DNA of 64,000 nucleotides from an uncultured Bacilli bacterium (GCA_934169415.1 CAKPNP010000001.1:1-64000); one strand, 5' to 3'. Positions 53,690 to 63,277 are shown, counted from the stretch's first letter. The notes: generated by a model from the letters alone, not told the origin. Program-made: numbers and translations.

Positions 53690-56092
53690 ATGGCAAGGGA
53701 AGAAATATTAAATGTCTTAAAAGAATTACAAGATATGAATACAAATGAATTAGAAGATTTAAATATTTCAAAGAAAATAGTAGAAAATGAAATTGCTAAA
53801 TTAGAAGAAAAAATAAGTGATAATTCAAATTATCCAGTTTTTGATTACATTAATACTAAATCTAAAATAAATAATATTGATAGAGCTTTAACTTCTTTAA
53901 GTGAGAGAATGGATAGTAATGATTCTATAGTAGATAATGAAAATACAAGTGTAGAATTACTTGATTCAGAAATCGAAAAATTAAATGCACAAATTTCTGA
54001 AACTCAACAACAATTAGATGATATAGGTAGGAAACTACGTTCATTAGGTGAAAATCCTGATAAAGGTTTAGAAGAGGAATACTCTAAATTATTACAAGAA
54101 AGAAGGGAAAATTTAACCAATTTAAATGATGAACTAGAAGCATGTGAAGAAAATAAAAAATCTAGTTTAGATTCAGTAGAAAAATTAAAGGATAGTAATA
54201 GACAATTAGCTGAGTTGATTAATCGTTATGATAAATTAAAAGAAAATTTAAATGAACGTGAAAAAAACAAAGAAAGTTATGATAAGTCTAAAAAAAGATT
54301 AGATGAAAGTAGATTAGTTGAGTTAAAATCTAGTTTAGATGTTATTAATAGTCGTAATAATTATATAAATAGTACTGTAATTTCTGAAGTAATTAATGAT
54401 ATAGAAAATAATAATATTAGTGATGAAGAAATAAATAATAGATTATTAGAGTTAAAGGATAATATGCCTAGTGATTATATTGAAAATTCATCTGATATTA
54501 TAGAAAAAATTAAAGAAAAAGAAGATAATCTTACTATGCTTATATCTGATTTACAAACTAAATTATTGGATGAGGTTAATTATACGCCATCTATATTTGC
54601 AACTGAAGTATATAGTGATGAAATAAGTGATTACGAATCAAGAATTAAATCATATGATAATGAAATGAGTAATAAAGATTTATATATTTCAAGATTAGAA
54701 AAGGTTATTGATGGTATAAATAATAATATTACTATTAAAGAGAGTAAAATTATTGAATTACAAAGTAGAATAGATTATTTAAGATTTGAAATGACTGACT
54801 CTAGTTATTCAAAACAAGATTTAGATTCATTCACTAAAGAAATCAGTAAAAATAAAAAAGAAATAGAAAATATAAGAAAACAAATTGAAAGATTAAATAA
54901 AAATATTTCTACTAAAGAAACTTTGATATCTTCATTAAAAAAAGATAGAAAAGAAGTAGAAAATATCAAAAATGCTGATTTAAAAACTTTAGAAGGATTA
55001 AGAGCTACTCTTGATGATAGAAAAACATTAGATAGAGTAAGTATTGCTAATGATAAGAAACAATTAGAAGTATATCTAAGTGAAAGAAAATTATTAGAAT
55101 CATTAGAAAGATTCTATGGTGTTGAATTTGATAAATTGAATATTGATATAAAATCTAACAATTTAGAAAATAATGAAGCAGAACCAGTTGTTGAAACTAA
55201 AGAAATAGAAAAATCTGTAAGTATAAAGGATAACATAGAAGAATCAGTTGAAGTTAAAGAAAATGATGCTTCTATAGATCCAGAAGAAAATATAGAAGTT
55301 GTAGAAAACACTAGTGTAGAAGATGCAATTAGTGAAGAAAATAACTTAGAAAATTCAGAAAATATAGAAACCTCAGAAAATGTAGAAACTTCAAAAGATT
55401 TAGAATCATCTTTAGCAAATAACTTATATCATGTAGATAAACTTGAAGATATAGAAGAACCAACATTTCAAATGCCTGAGGCTTCAAGTCTAGCTTCTGA
55501 TATTGATTCTAGTGTTATTAATTCAGTAGAACCAGAAGCTCCAATTTTAGAAAAAGATGAAAAAGAAAAAGTTGTTGGATATAATCCTGCTAGTAACAGT
55601 TTAGTTGAAAAATCAAGAAATACTAAATTTATTTCTAAAATTAAAGAAAAATTATCTGCAATTAGATTTTCATTAGCTGTAGGAGCTGTTAATGTTAAAA
55701 AGTTTGTTAGTGAACTTAAAAATGATATTCATACTTCTATTAAAAATGCTAAAAATAATGAGCCAAATTCATTTGTTGACACTGTTTTAAATTCTAATGA
55801 AAATTTGAAACTAAAAGAAGATTTAAAGGTAGATGAAAAAAAATCTGAAAAAATAGATGAACCTTCAAATACTGTTGATAAAGAAGATGTAGTTTCAGAG
55901 CCTAACTTGATGGAAGAATTAGATTCATATACTCCAGATGAAAATGAAACTGGTTTAAATAATAATATTGAATATGAACCAGCAGATAGTGTGACTATAG
56001 GTGAAGAGGGAACTGTAGAAGATTTATTTATTCGTAATTTACAACATGAATTATTTGGAAATGAAGAACCTAGTATGGGAAGATCTAGATAG
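53690..56092 (+). CDS. Large coiled-coil protein of unknown function, 800 residues
   Basis: No family recognised. Residues about 5-490 are a nearly continuous heptad-rich coiled coil (for example KLNAQISETQQQLDDIG, NIRKQIERLNKNIS). Residues 500-600 are Glu/Ser/Asn-rich and acidic, with VETSKDLESS-type repeats. A short basic segment near 640-680 (KFISKIKEKLSAIRF) may bind membrane or nucleic acid. The end is acidic again and closes NLQHELFGNEEP. There is no signal peptide or clear transmembrane helix. RBS AAGGAGGAAA is strong. The small gene 8 bases downstream is probably its partner. Confidence 0.75.
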   Translation: MAREEILNVLKELQDMNTNELEDLNISKKIVENEIAKLEEKISDNSNYPVFDYINTKSKINNIDRALTSLSERMDSNDSIVDNENTSVELLDSEIEKLNAQISETQQQLDDIGRKLRSLGENPDKGLEEEYSKLLQERRENLTNLNDELEACEENKKSSLDSVEKLKDSNRQLAELINRYDKLKENLNEREKNKESYDKSKKRLDESRLVELKSSLDVINSRNNYINSTVISEVINDIENNNISDEEINNRLLELKDNMPSDYIENSSDIIEKIKEKEDNLTMLISDLQTKLLDEVNYTPSIFATEVYSDEISDYESRIKSYDNEMSNKDLYISRLEKVIDGINNNITIKESKIIELQSRIDYLRFEMTDSSYSKQDLDSFTKEISKNKKEIENIRKQIERLNKNISTKETLISSLKKDRKEVENIKNADLKTLEGLRATLDDRKTLDRVSIANDKKQLEVYLSERKLLESLERFYGVEFDKLNIDIKSNNLENNEAEPVVETKEIEKSVSIKDNIEESVEVKENDASIDPEENIEVVENTSVEDAISEENNLENSENIETSENVETSKDLESSLANNLYHVDKLEDIEEPTFQMPEASSLASDIDSSVINSVEPEAPILEKDEKEKVVGYNPASNSLVEKSRNTKFISKIKEKLSAIRFSLAVGAVNVKKFVSELKNDIHTSIKNAKNNEPNSFVDTVLNSNENLKLKEDLKVDEKKSEKIDEPSNTVDKEDVVSEPNLMEELDSYTPDENETGLNNNIEYEPADSVTIGEEGTVEDLFIRNLQHELFGNEEPSMGRSR

Positions 56093-56100
56093 GAGGAATT

Positions 56101-56349
56101 ATGGAAAATAGAATTAATACTATTATGACTTTAGCTGATGGAAGTAAATATTTAATTATAAAGCAAGCTATATATAAAAATGAAAATTATTTTGTAGCAA
56201 CAAAACTTGATAGTAATGAAGAACTTACCGATGAAGTTAGAGTTTTACATGAAATTAAAAGCGATGATACCTATGTAGAAGATGTAAAAGACTTAGATTT
56301 ATTTGATTTAATTATTAAATATGTTGGGTTAGAAATCAAACAAGATTAA
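56101..56349 (+). CDS. Small hypothetical protein, 82 residues (DUF1292-like?)
   Basis: A beta-rich acidic protein: INTIMTLADGSKYLIIKQA, then YKNENYFVATKLDSNEE and VRVLHEIKSDDTYVEDV. The layout (short strands, final helix) recalls DUF1292 proteins, but the match is weak. RBS TAGGAGGA. Co-transcribed with the coiled-coil gene and ended by a strong terminator. Confidence 0.7.
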   Translation: MENRINTIMTLADGSKYLIIKQAIYKNENYFVATKLDSNEELTDEVRVLHEIKSDDTYVEDVKDLDLFDLIIKYVGLEIKQD

Positions 56350-56364
56350 TTTCTTGTTTTTTTT
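56338..56364 (+). terminator. Terminator after the coiled-coil gene pair
   Basis: AAACAAGA pairs with TCTTGTTT around TTAATT, followed by a run of T. The stem begins in the coding region. Confidence 0.85.
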
Positions 56365-56477
56365 ATTAATATAAAAATGTACAAAATAGTATACAAATTC
56401 TAAATATTAATTTGAATTTCGATAAAAATCTTTATTTATTTATAAATATTTGATAAAATTAAAATAGGTGGTAGAAT

Positions 56478-57404
56478 TTGAAAAAGACGTTTAAAACACT
56501 AGAAGAACAAATAAAAATACTTGAATCTCGTGGTTTAATTATAAATGATTATGATAAGACGTATGACATTCTTTTTAAAGAAAATTATTTTTTTATAAAT
56601 GGGTATAGACATTTTTTAGTAAAAACGGATTGTCCTAATCAATTTAAAGAGGGTGCCACTTTTGAAGAATTATATTCGTTATTTTTATTTGATAGATATT
56701 TAAGAAATATAATGTTTAAGAACATATTAATAGTTGAAAATAATATTAAATCTATAATAAGTTATCAATTATCTAAGAAATATGGGTATAGGGAGCATGA
56801 TTATTTAAATCCAAAACACTTTAGGCAAGAAAGTTTTAAATTAACTCAGGTAAATGATATTTTAAATAAGATGAAAAGACAAATAAGATTAAATGCTAAA
56901 CAACATAGAGCAACTAAACACTATATTTCAAATTATGGTTATATTCCAATGTGGGTATCTGTTAAGGTTTTATCTTTTGGTATAATGGCTGAATTATATT
57001 CAATATTAAAAGAAGAAGATCAAGATGAAGTAGCCTCTTATTATAATATAAGTAGTTATGAATTAAATATTTATTTAGCTTTATTATCTAATTATAGAAA
57101 TTTATGTGCACATGAGGATATGTTATATGATTATCAAACACAAAGAAGTATCCCAGATTGTAAATATCATGAACTTTTAAATATTGATAAAGAATATGAA
57201 GAATATGTATGTGGAAAAAACGACTTTTATGCAATCATTATAATAATGAAATCTATGTTAAGTTATGATGAATTTAGAAATATGATGAATGAAATAAGTT
57301 ATGAATTAGAAAGATTATCGGGATTATTACATACTACAAATATTAATGAAGTAAAAGAAAAAATAGGTTTTCCAACTAATTATAGGGATATAATTGATTT
57401 ATAA
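56478..57404 (+). CDS. Abi family protein (Abi_2; AbiD/AbiF-like)
   Basis: 308 residues from a TTG start with AGGTGGTAG upstream. The N-terminal TLEEQIKILESRGL...NYFFINGYRHFL and FEELYSLFLFDRYLRN blocks, and the later SNYRNLCAHEDMLYDYQT, make up the Abi_2 pattern. The R-N-x-x-A-H segment resembles the R-x-x-x-x-H active site of HEPN RNases. Relatives abort phage infection in lactococci. Defence here is inference. It stands beside the exopolysaccharide genes. Confidence 0.85.
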   Translation: MKKTFKTLEEQIKILESRGLIINDYDKTYDILFKENYFFINGYRHFLVKTDCPNQFKEGATFEELYSLFLFDRYLRNIMFKNILIVENNIKSIISYQLSKKYGYREHDYLNPKHFRQESFKLTQVNDILNKMKRQIRLNAKQHRATKHYISNYGYIPMWVSVKVLSFGIMAELYSILKEEDQDEVASYYNISSYELNIYLALLSNYRNLCAHEDMLYDYQTQRSIPDCKYHELLNIDKEYEEYVCGKNDFYAIIIIMKSMLSYDEFRNMMNEISYELERLSGLLHTTNINEVKEKIGFPTNYRDIIDL

Positions 57405-57418
57405 CCAAAATTTGCTAT

Positions 57419-57446
57419 TTGACATTACAATAAAAAATGATATAAT
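57419..57446 (+). promoter_or_regulatory. Promoter of the sugar transferase gene
   Basis: Perfect TTGACA (57419-57424) and TATAAT (57441-57446), spacer 16 nt. Confidence 0.75.
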
Positions 57447-57481
57447 ATAGCTACTTTAAACGTTTAATTGGGGTGAATAAT

Positions 57482-58135
57482 ATGAATGAAGAAGTACTTA
57501 ATGACGTAAAATCTGATTCTATATTTTATAGAGTAATTAAAAGATTATCTGATATAATTTTTGGAATATTTGGTGTTATTATATTTATACCATTATTAAT
57601 AATAGTTAAAATTTGTTATATGTTAACAGGCGATTTTAAAAAAGTTATTTTTACACAAGATAGAATTGGTAAAAATGGTAAAAATTTTAAGTTATATAAA
57701 TTTAGATCTATGGTACCAAATGCAGATGAAATATTGTTTAAATATTTAAAAGAAAATGAAGAAGCTGCTACTGAATATAAAAGGTATAAAAAGTTAAAAA
57801 ATGATCCAAGGGTTACTAAAGTAGGAAGTTTTATAAGAAAATTTTCAATAGATGAATTTCCACAGTTTATAAATGTTTTAAAAGGAGATATGTCATTAGT
57901 TGGACCACGTCCTTACTTACCACGTGAAATACCTGATATGGGAGAATATTATAATACAATTATAAAAACTAAACCAGGTATTACAGGATACTGGCAAGTA
58001 AATGGAAGAAGTGCCACTACGTTTGGTAAAAGATTAGTATTAGATGAATATTACTATAATCATTTATCACTTAAAATGGATATTAAAATAGCTATTAAAA
58101 CTATTTTACAAGTTTTTATTAGTGATGCTAAATAA
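57482..58135 (+). CDS. Undecaprenyl-phosphate sugar phosphotransferase (exopolysaccharide initiating enzyme)
   Basis: Transfers a sugar-1-phosphate to the lipid carrier to start glycan synthesis. 217 residues with one re-entrant membrane helix near the start (IIFGIFGVIIFIPLLIIV). KLYKFRSMVPNADE, FSIDEFPQFINVLKGDMSLVGPRP and KPGITGYWQVNGRS are the bacterial sugar transferase signatures, including the catalytic Asp-Glu. GGGGTG lies before the ATG. It probably belongs with the polysaccharide genes after 59 kb, although an opposite gene intervenes. Confidence 0.93.
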   Translation: MNEEVLNDVKSDSIFYRVIKRLSDIIFGIFGVIIFIPLLIIVKICYMLTGDFKKVIFTQDRIGKNGKNFKLYKFRSMVPNADEILFKYLKENEEAATEYKRYKKLKNDPRVTKVGSFIRKFSIDEFPQFINVLKGDMSLVGPRPYLPREIPDMGEYYNTIIKTKPGITGYWQVNGRSATTFGKRLVLDEYYYNHLSLKMDIKIAIKTILQVFISDAK

Positions 58136-58160
58136 ACTAGAGATAAACTCTAGTTTTATA
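58135..58160 (+). terminator. Terminator of the sugar transferase gene
   Basis: AACTAGAG pairs with CTCTAGTT around ATAAA, followed by TTATATT. A second hairpin (AAAAAATAATC with GATTATTTTTT at 58175-58202) lies at the end of the opposing gene. Confidence 0.8.
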
Positions 58161-58193
58161 TTAAAATTATTTATAAAAAAATAATCAAATCGA

Positions 58194-59009
58194 TTATTTT
58201 TTTCTATTTAATATTATTCCAATAAACATAATAGATAAAAGTAATATAATTGCTAATATAATTTTATATTTATATTTAAATTCTTTTCTTTCTTCGTTTA
58301 CATAATCTTTATAAATGTCTTCATATTTACTTTTACTTTTTACTTTAACATTTATTTTATATTCTTTTTCTATCTTATTATTAGATACTTTAATAACTAT
58401 TTGACTATTATCCTTAACTTCTTGACTAGATATTTCTACATTATATTCACTACTTATAGGAACAGGAACTAAATCTAATGTGGTTATATCATTGTTTATT
58501 ATAATATCATAATCAAATACATCTTTTTTAAGATTAATATTAACTATATCTGATTTTATTTCTTTTAATAGATTATAGTCTATTATATTATCTGTTGGAA
58601 CAGTATTTACTTCATTTATATCATTAATTGTAACATTGATTTCTATTCCGCCGATTCTTACAATACCACTATTACCTTTAGGGTTTGATGATGCATTAAT
58701 TTCTATAGTACCTATTTTAATATTACCAGTATCAGTACCATTTAATATTACATTATGATTAATTGGACTTGATGCTTCATCAGTATATTTACTATCAACA
58801 GTAAATCCAGCTGTTACATCATAAGTAGTAAATACTAAACTAAAACTAACATTCTTAACACTTTCATCTACATTCTCATAAACATCTATTGTCTTACTTT
58901 CACCTTTATTTAAAGTTATATTAGTTGTATCAACACTTAAAGCATTAACTTTATTAATAAAAATAAAGGATAAAAGTAAAATCAATAAATATTTTACTTT
59001 TGTTTTCAT
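58194..59009 (-). CDS. Secreted, membrane-anchored cell-surface protein
   Basis: 271 residues. N-terminal signal peptide (VKYLLILLLSFIFINKVNA), then a beta-sandwich of the cohesin type (LNKGESKTIDVYENV, SFSLVFTTYDVTAGF, GTIEINASSNPKGNSG), then a cadherin-like part (VFDYDIIINNDIT). A C-terminal helix (IILAIILLLSIMFIGIIL) and basic tail anchor it. No catalytic motif. Cohesin-like domains usually mediate binding. It is divergently oriented from the CpsC gene. Confidence 0.7.
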   Translation of the reverse strand: MKTKVKYLLILLLSFIFINKVNALSVDTTNITLNKGESKTIDVYENVDESVKNVSFSLVFTTYDVTAGFTVDSKYTDEASSPINHNVILNGTDTGNIKIGTIEINASSNPKGNSGIVRIGGIEINVTINDINEVNTVPTDNIIDYNLLKEIKSDIVNINLKKDVFDYDIIINNDITTLDLVPVPISSEYNVEISSQEVKDNSQIVIKVSNNKIEKEYKINVKVKSKSKYEDIYKDYVNEERKEFKYKYKIILAIILLLSIMFIGIILNRKK

Positions 59010-59114
59010 TTATTCACGCCCTTTATTATCTTAATTATAATATTTTATTAAATAAAAATCAACAATAACTATTTTTAATGTGTAAAGTATATGAATACTT
59101 TTTAATATTTATGC

Positions 59115-59143
59115 TATTCAATTAAAATTTAATATGTTATAAT
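59115..59143 (+). promoter_or_regulatory. Promoter of the cpsC-cpsD-cpsB operon
   Basis: TATTCA (59115-59120) and TATAAT (59138-59143), spacer 17 nt, 22 bases before the start codon. Confidence 0.5.
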
Positions 59144-59164
59144 CATGTTATAGAGGTGTTTATA

Positions 59165-59839
59165 ATGGAAGAAATTGATTTAATTGAATTATTAAATTAT
59201 TTTAAAAAGAAAATAGGTTTAATAATAATTATCATGTCTGCAGTAGGTATTTTAGGTTGTATTTATACATTATTTATACAAGAACCAATGTATAATTCAT
59301 ATACAACTGTTATTTTAAGTGGAAGTAGTAGTTCATCTATTACTCAAACTGATGTTACATTAAATAAAAATTTAATATCAACGTATGCTGAAATAGTAAA
59401 ATCAGGTAGAGTTTTAAATCAAGTTATTAAAGAACTTAATTTAGATATATCTTACGAGTTATTAAGTAGTGAAATATCAGTAACATCGCTTAATAATACA
59501 GAAATAATTAAAATAACAGTTAATAATGAATCAGCCGATATGGCAATGAAAATAGCTAATTCGACAGCAAGTGTATTTACTAAAGAAATATCTTCATTAT
59601 ATAAAATGGATAATGTAAGTATATTAGATTATGCAACTATTAACGAATCTCCATATAATATAAATATTTTAAAACAATTAATTATATATATATTAGCTGG
59701 ATTAGTAATATCTTTAGGTACTGTATTTATGATATTCTATTTTGATAGAACAATTAAATCAGCTGAACAAATAGAGCAAAAAATTAAATTACCAGTACTT
59801 GGAAGTGTACAAGACATCAGTAAAGGTGGGAAAAAGTAA
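59165..59839 (+). CDS. cpsC: Polysaccharide chain-length/co-polymerase protein (CpsC/Wzz family)
   Basis: 224 residues. N-terminal Wzz domain (IDLIELLNYFKKKIGLIIIIM) with a first membrane helix, an extracytoplasmic domain (SYTTVILSGSSSS...), and a second helix near residue 180 (ILAGLVISLGTVFMIFYF). The C-terminal cytoplasmic tail activates the partner kinase. RBS AGAGGTG. Ends at the first base of the kinase ATG. Confidence 0.9.
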   Translation: MEEIDLIELLNYFKKKIGLIIIIMSAVGILGCIYTLFIQEPMYNSYTTVILSGSSSSSITQTDVTLNKNLISTYAEIVKSGRVLNQVIKELNLDISYELLSSEISVTSLNNTEIIKITVNNESADMAMKIANSTASVFTKEISSLYKMDNVSILDYATINESPYNINILKQLIIYILAGLVISLGTVFMIFYFDRTIKSAEQIEQKIKLPVLGSVQDISKGGKK

Positions 59840-60507
59840 TGAAAAGTGAATTAATAGTACATGAAAGACCTAAATCTAATGTTAGTGAAGATATAAGAAC
59901 TATAAGAACAAATTTACAATTTACTGCTTCTAAAGACAAATCTAAAGTAATATTAATAACTAGTTCTGTACAAGGAGAAGGTAAATCATTTATAAGTAGT
60001 AACCTAGCAGTAGCTTTTGCTCAAAATGGAGAAAAAACATTATTAATAGATAGTGACCTACGTCTTGGAAGGACTCATAAAATATTCAATATATCAAATA
60101 AATTTGGATTATCTAATTTATTAGTTAACTATGAAGAATCTGATATTCGTGACTATATAGCAAGTACTGCTATCAAAAATTTATATGTAATACCACGTGG
60201 TATAGTATGCCCTAATCCAAGTGAACTTTTAAACTCTGATACAACAAAAAAAATGATAGAATTTTTAAGAAATAAATTTGATCATATAATATTTGATGGT
60301 GTACCTATAAATGGTCTACCTGATTCATTAATACTAGCAAATTTAGTTGATAGAGTAGTAATAGTATCATCTTGTAATTACACTAAAATAGATGAATTAG
60401 ATACTACAAAAAAAGCATTACAAAAAATAAATGCACCTATAGCTGGTGTTATTATGAATAAAGCACCACAAACTAAGAGAGGCAAATATTCTTCTTATTA
60501 TGAGTAG
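59839..60507 (+). CDS. cpsD: Capsular polysaccharide autophosphorylating tyrosine kinase (CpsD/YwqD)
   Basis: BY-kinase of 222 residues. VSEDIRTIRTNLQF precedes Walker A SSVQGEGKS, Walker A' LLIDSDLRLG and Walker B HIIFDGVP (the usual first acid D is present; the second is G). The tyrosine cluster at the C terminus is short: SSYYE. Phosphorylation of this tail tunes polysaccharide export and chain length. Overlaps cpsC by one base. Confidence 0.92.
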   Translation: MKSELIVHERPKSNVSEDIRTIRTNLQFTASKDKSKVILITSSVQGEGKSFISSNLAVAFAQNGEKTLLIDSDLRLGRTHKIFNISNKFGLSNLLVNYEESDIRDYIASTAIKNLYVIPRGIVCPNPSELLNSDTTKKMIEFLRNKFDHIIFDGVPINGLPDSLILANLVDRVVIVSSCNYTKIDELDTTKKALQKINAPIAGVIMNKAPQTKRGKYSSYYE

Positions 60508-60514
60508 ATGAAAT

Positions 60515-61225
60515 ATGACAGATATACATTCACATATTTTATATGATTTAGATGATGGATCTAGAAGTATAGAAGAAAGCATTGAACTACTTAAAAAAAT
60601 GTCTAGTGTAGGTTTTACTGATGTAATACTAACACCACATTATATTGAAAATAGTTCTTATAAAGCAGAGAATAAAGAAAAACTATCTAAACTAGAAATT
60701 CTTAAAGAAGAAATACTTAAAAATAATATCAATATAAACATTTATTTAGGTAATGAAATATTTATTAATGATCATATAGTTGAACTAGTTAAAAGTGGTA
60801 AAATATATAGTCAAAATAATACTAATTATTTATTAATTGAATTTCCATTTCACAATCAAATATTAAATTTAGAAGATATATTATATGAGATAAAAATAAG
60901 TGGATATACACCTATTATTGCACATCCTGAAAGATATACATATTTTCAAAAAGATTATAATTTAGTTAGAAAATTAAAAGAAGATGGAGTGTTATTCCAA
61001 TCTAATTATTCAAGTATATTAGGTGATTATGGTTCTTCTAGTAAGAAATTAGTTAAAAAATTATTAAAAGATAAATATGTTAATTTTTTAGGAACTGATA
61101 TTCATAGGATAGGTAAAACAAATGTTGTAGATAATTTTCCTAAAATAGTTAAGAAAATAAAAAAGATAACAGGTGAAGAATATTATAATCAAATAATTAG
61201 TAATTGTAATAAATTAGTAAGCTAG
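60515..61225 (+). CDS. cpsB: Manganese-dependent protein-tyrosine phosphatase (CpsB/YwqE, PHP family)
   Basis: Dephosphorylates the CpsD-type kinase. 236 residues: DIHSHILYDLDDGSR is the first metal site, ILTPHY the second, LGNEIFI the third, and IIAHPERY and LGTDIHR complete the PHP site. The kinase stop lies 8 bases upstream, so the phosphoregulatory trio is one operon. Ends in a terminator at 61220-61243. Confidence 0.93.
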   Translation: MTDIHSHILYDLDDGSRSIEESIELLKKMSSVGFTDVILTPHYIENSSYKAENKEKLSKLEILKEEILKNNININIYLGNEIFINDHIVELVKSGKIYSQNNTNYLLIEFPFHNQILNLEDILYEIKISGYTPIIAHPERYTYFQKDYNLVRKLKEDGVLFQSNYSSILGDYGSSSKKLVKKLLKDKYVNFLGTDIHRIGKTNVVDNFPKIVKKIKKITGEEYYNQIISNCNKLVS

Positions 61226-61243
61226 AGAAATCTAGCTTTTTTA
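61220..61243 (+). terminator. Terminator after cpsB
   Basis: AGCTAGA pairs with TCTAGCT around GAAA, followed by TTTTT. The stem includes the stop codon. Confidence 0.85.
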
Positions 61244-61315
61244 ATGTATTGGAATTTCATTAATTAAATTATAGATATATAATGAATTTAGTAATGCCAT
61301 ATAGATATTTTAAGT

Positions 61316-61344
61316 CCTGCACTTTCAGTGCAGGGTGGTTGACA
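61316..61344 (+). promoter_or_regulatory. GC-rich hairpin next to a TTGACA element upstream of the acyltransferase gene
   Basis: CCTGCACT and AGTGCAGG (61316-61334) form a perfect 8-bp stem with a TTC loop, unusually GC-rich for this DNA. TTGACA follows at 61339-61344. The -10 is unclear (TACCAT at 61360). The hairpin lacks a U tract, so it may be an operator or the end of a small element. Confidence 0.35.
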
Positions 61345-61413
61345 AAAAAACATTTTTGATACCATTAAAATGAAATTTTAAATTTTAGTTAATGTAGTAC
61401 AGGTGGTGTAAAA

Positions 61414-61938
61414 ATGTTTATATATTTATATAAAAAAATAAAGTTAAAAAAACTAAAGAACAAAGTAAAAAATGGTAATCATAAAATTGAAATAGTTGGA
61501 AATTTTGAATGTACAACACCAGATAATATTAATTTAAAAGAATATATATATATTGGTCCAAACAACAAATTTTATGGTACAGGAAAAATATATATTGAAG
61601 AAAATGTTATCATTGGAAATGATGTAACAATTTTAACAACAAATCATAATTATGAAGGAGAATTAATACCTTATGATAGTGTTGCAATAAATAAAGATGT
61701 AACAATCCATGAAAATGTATGGATTGCATCAAATTGCTTAATACTTCCTGGAGTTGAAATAGGAGAAGGAGCTATCTTAGCAGGTGGTAGTGTACTTACT
61801 AAAAACATTCCACCATGTGAAATTTGGGGTGGAAATCCAGCTAAATTTATAAAAAAAAGAAATATTGAAAAATACTCAAAACTAAAAAATGAAAAAAAGC
61901 AATATTTAAATTATAAGTGGAGTGATAAAATTAGATAA
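61414..61938 (+). CDS. Left-handed beta-helix acetyltransferase of the polysaccharide locus
   Basis: 174 residues with hexapeptide turns: IYIGPNNKFYGTGKIYIEENVIIGND, TILTTNHNYEGE (catalytic His), VWIASNCLILPGVEIGEGAILAGGS, and the closing IWGGNPAKFIKKR. This is the serine acetyltransferase/WbbJ-like group, expected to O-acetylate a sugar. RBS ACAGGTGGTG. The IS copy lies 65 bases after its stop, so genes following in the original operon are now separated. Confidence 0.88.
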   Translation: MFIYLYKKIKLKKLKNKVKNGNHKIEIVGNFECTTPDNINLKEYIYIGPNNKFYGTGKIYIEENVIIGNDVTILTTNHNYEGELIPYDSVAINKDVTIHENVWIASNCLILPGVEIGEGAILAGGSVLTKNIPPCEIWGGNPAKFIKKRNIEKYSKLKNEKKQYLNYKWSDKIR

Positions 61939-62003
61939 AAAAATAAAAAAAGTCTATGTAATTACGTATTAGACTTTTTTGCACTATCCATTTTTTACAA
62001 AAC

Positions 62004-63277
62004 TTGTATGGCAATCGCTTAAAAATAATTAAAAAAAAGTGTAAAAAAAAGTAAATAAGTAACCAAATAATAGAAGAATAAGCTACAATTATACTAGGAG
62101 ATGGTATAGATGAGTTTATTTGAACAATTTGAAGTATTAGAAGATCCAAGAGATATAAGAGGAAAAAAATATAAATTAATAGATATTCTAATAATGACAA
62201 TTTATGCAATACTATGTGGATAAACAGATTATGTTAATATTACATATTTTATGAAATTAAAAGAAGAATATTTCAATGAATTATTAGGATTAAAAAATGG
62301 GACACCATCACATGATTGTCTATCAGATTTATATGCTCAAATAGATAGTAAAAAGTTTATGGAAATCTTTATTGAATGGATAAGCGAGATAGTAAAAAAT
62401 AAAACAGGTAAAAAATAAGTATCGACGGAAAAGCAGTAAAAAGTGCAACAAATAAAATAGAAGGTGGAAATATACCATATATAGTTTCTGCCTTTTTAGG
62501 AGATATAGGTATTTCAATAGGCAAGTAAAAGTAGATGAAAAATCAAATGAAATAACAGCAATACCAGAATTGATAGATTTAATAGATATTACAGGCGCAA
62601 CTATAACAATAGATTCAATAGGAGTACAAGAAAAAAAAGTTAATAAAATAGTTGATAAAGGTGGGCATTATGCATTAAAAGTAAAAGAAAACCAAAGCAA
62701 TTATTAAAAGATATAAAAAAGTATTTTAATAAACAATATAATTTATATGGTAATAAAAATATAAAATATTATAAAACAATAGGAAAAGATCATGGAAGAA
62801 GTGAAATTAGAGAATATTTTTTATCATATGATGTGAGTTTAATAAGTGATAAGGAGAAGTGGAAAACGGTAAAAGCGATAGCATACACAAAAATCCAAAC
62901 AATGATAAATGAAGAAATAACAATAACAGAAAATTATTACATTATTGATTATGAAATAGATATTAAAAGATTAGAAGAAGTAATAAGAGATCATTGGAAT
63001 ATTGAGTGTGGATTACATTGAAGATTAGATGTAATTCTAGATGAAGACCATTCAAGAAATAGAATTGGAAATAGTATCAATAATCTATCAATACTAAGAA
63101 AGATTGTATTTAATTTAGCAAGTTTAGATGATAGTTTTGGGAAAGTACCTTTAAAAAGAAAATTAACTAATTATGTATTAGATTTTTCAAAAATAGAAAG
63201 ACTTATTTTTGAAGTAATACCAAATCTTAATGATTGTCAATAGATTTGTTTAATAATTTTAAGCAATTGCCATACAA
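62004..63277 (+). mobile_element. ISAs1-family insertion sequence, degenerate
   Basis: Terminal inverted repeats are TTGTATGGCAATCGCTTAAAA at the left and the complement of TTGTATGGCAATTGCTTAAAA at the right, with one mismatch. The element spans about 1274 bp and carries a single transposase pseudogene. I could not see a target duplication of the 8-10 bp usual for this family. It lies between the acetyltransferase and pyruvyl transferase genes. Confidence 0.8.
62110..63243 (+). pseudogene. ISAs1-family transposase, interrupted
   Basis: SLFEQFEVLEDPRDIRGKKY and LIDILIMTIYAILCG open the N-terminal domain. ISIDGKAVKS, TITIDSIGVQ and YALKVKENQ mark the DDE core. The frame is broken by TAA at 62221, a frameshift near 62415 around the GKK-stop region, one near 62525, one near 62695, and a TGA at 63019 where the family has Trp (GLH-x-RLDV). 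The intact protein would be about 375 residues. It is dead unless another copy acts in trans. Confidence 0.85.

Noticed and set aside
63019..63021. TGA at a conserved Trp of the transposase as evidence for a TGA=Trp code
   Set aside because: The gene has other stops and frameshifts, whereas secY and the polymerase-like gene end at TGA and ribosomal proteins use TGG for Trp. The code is the standard bacterial one.
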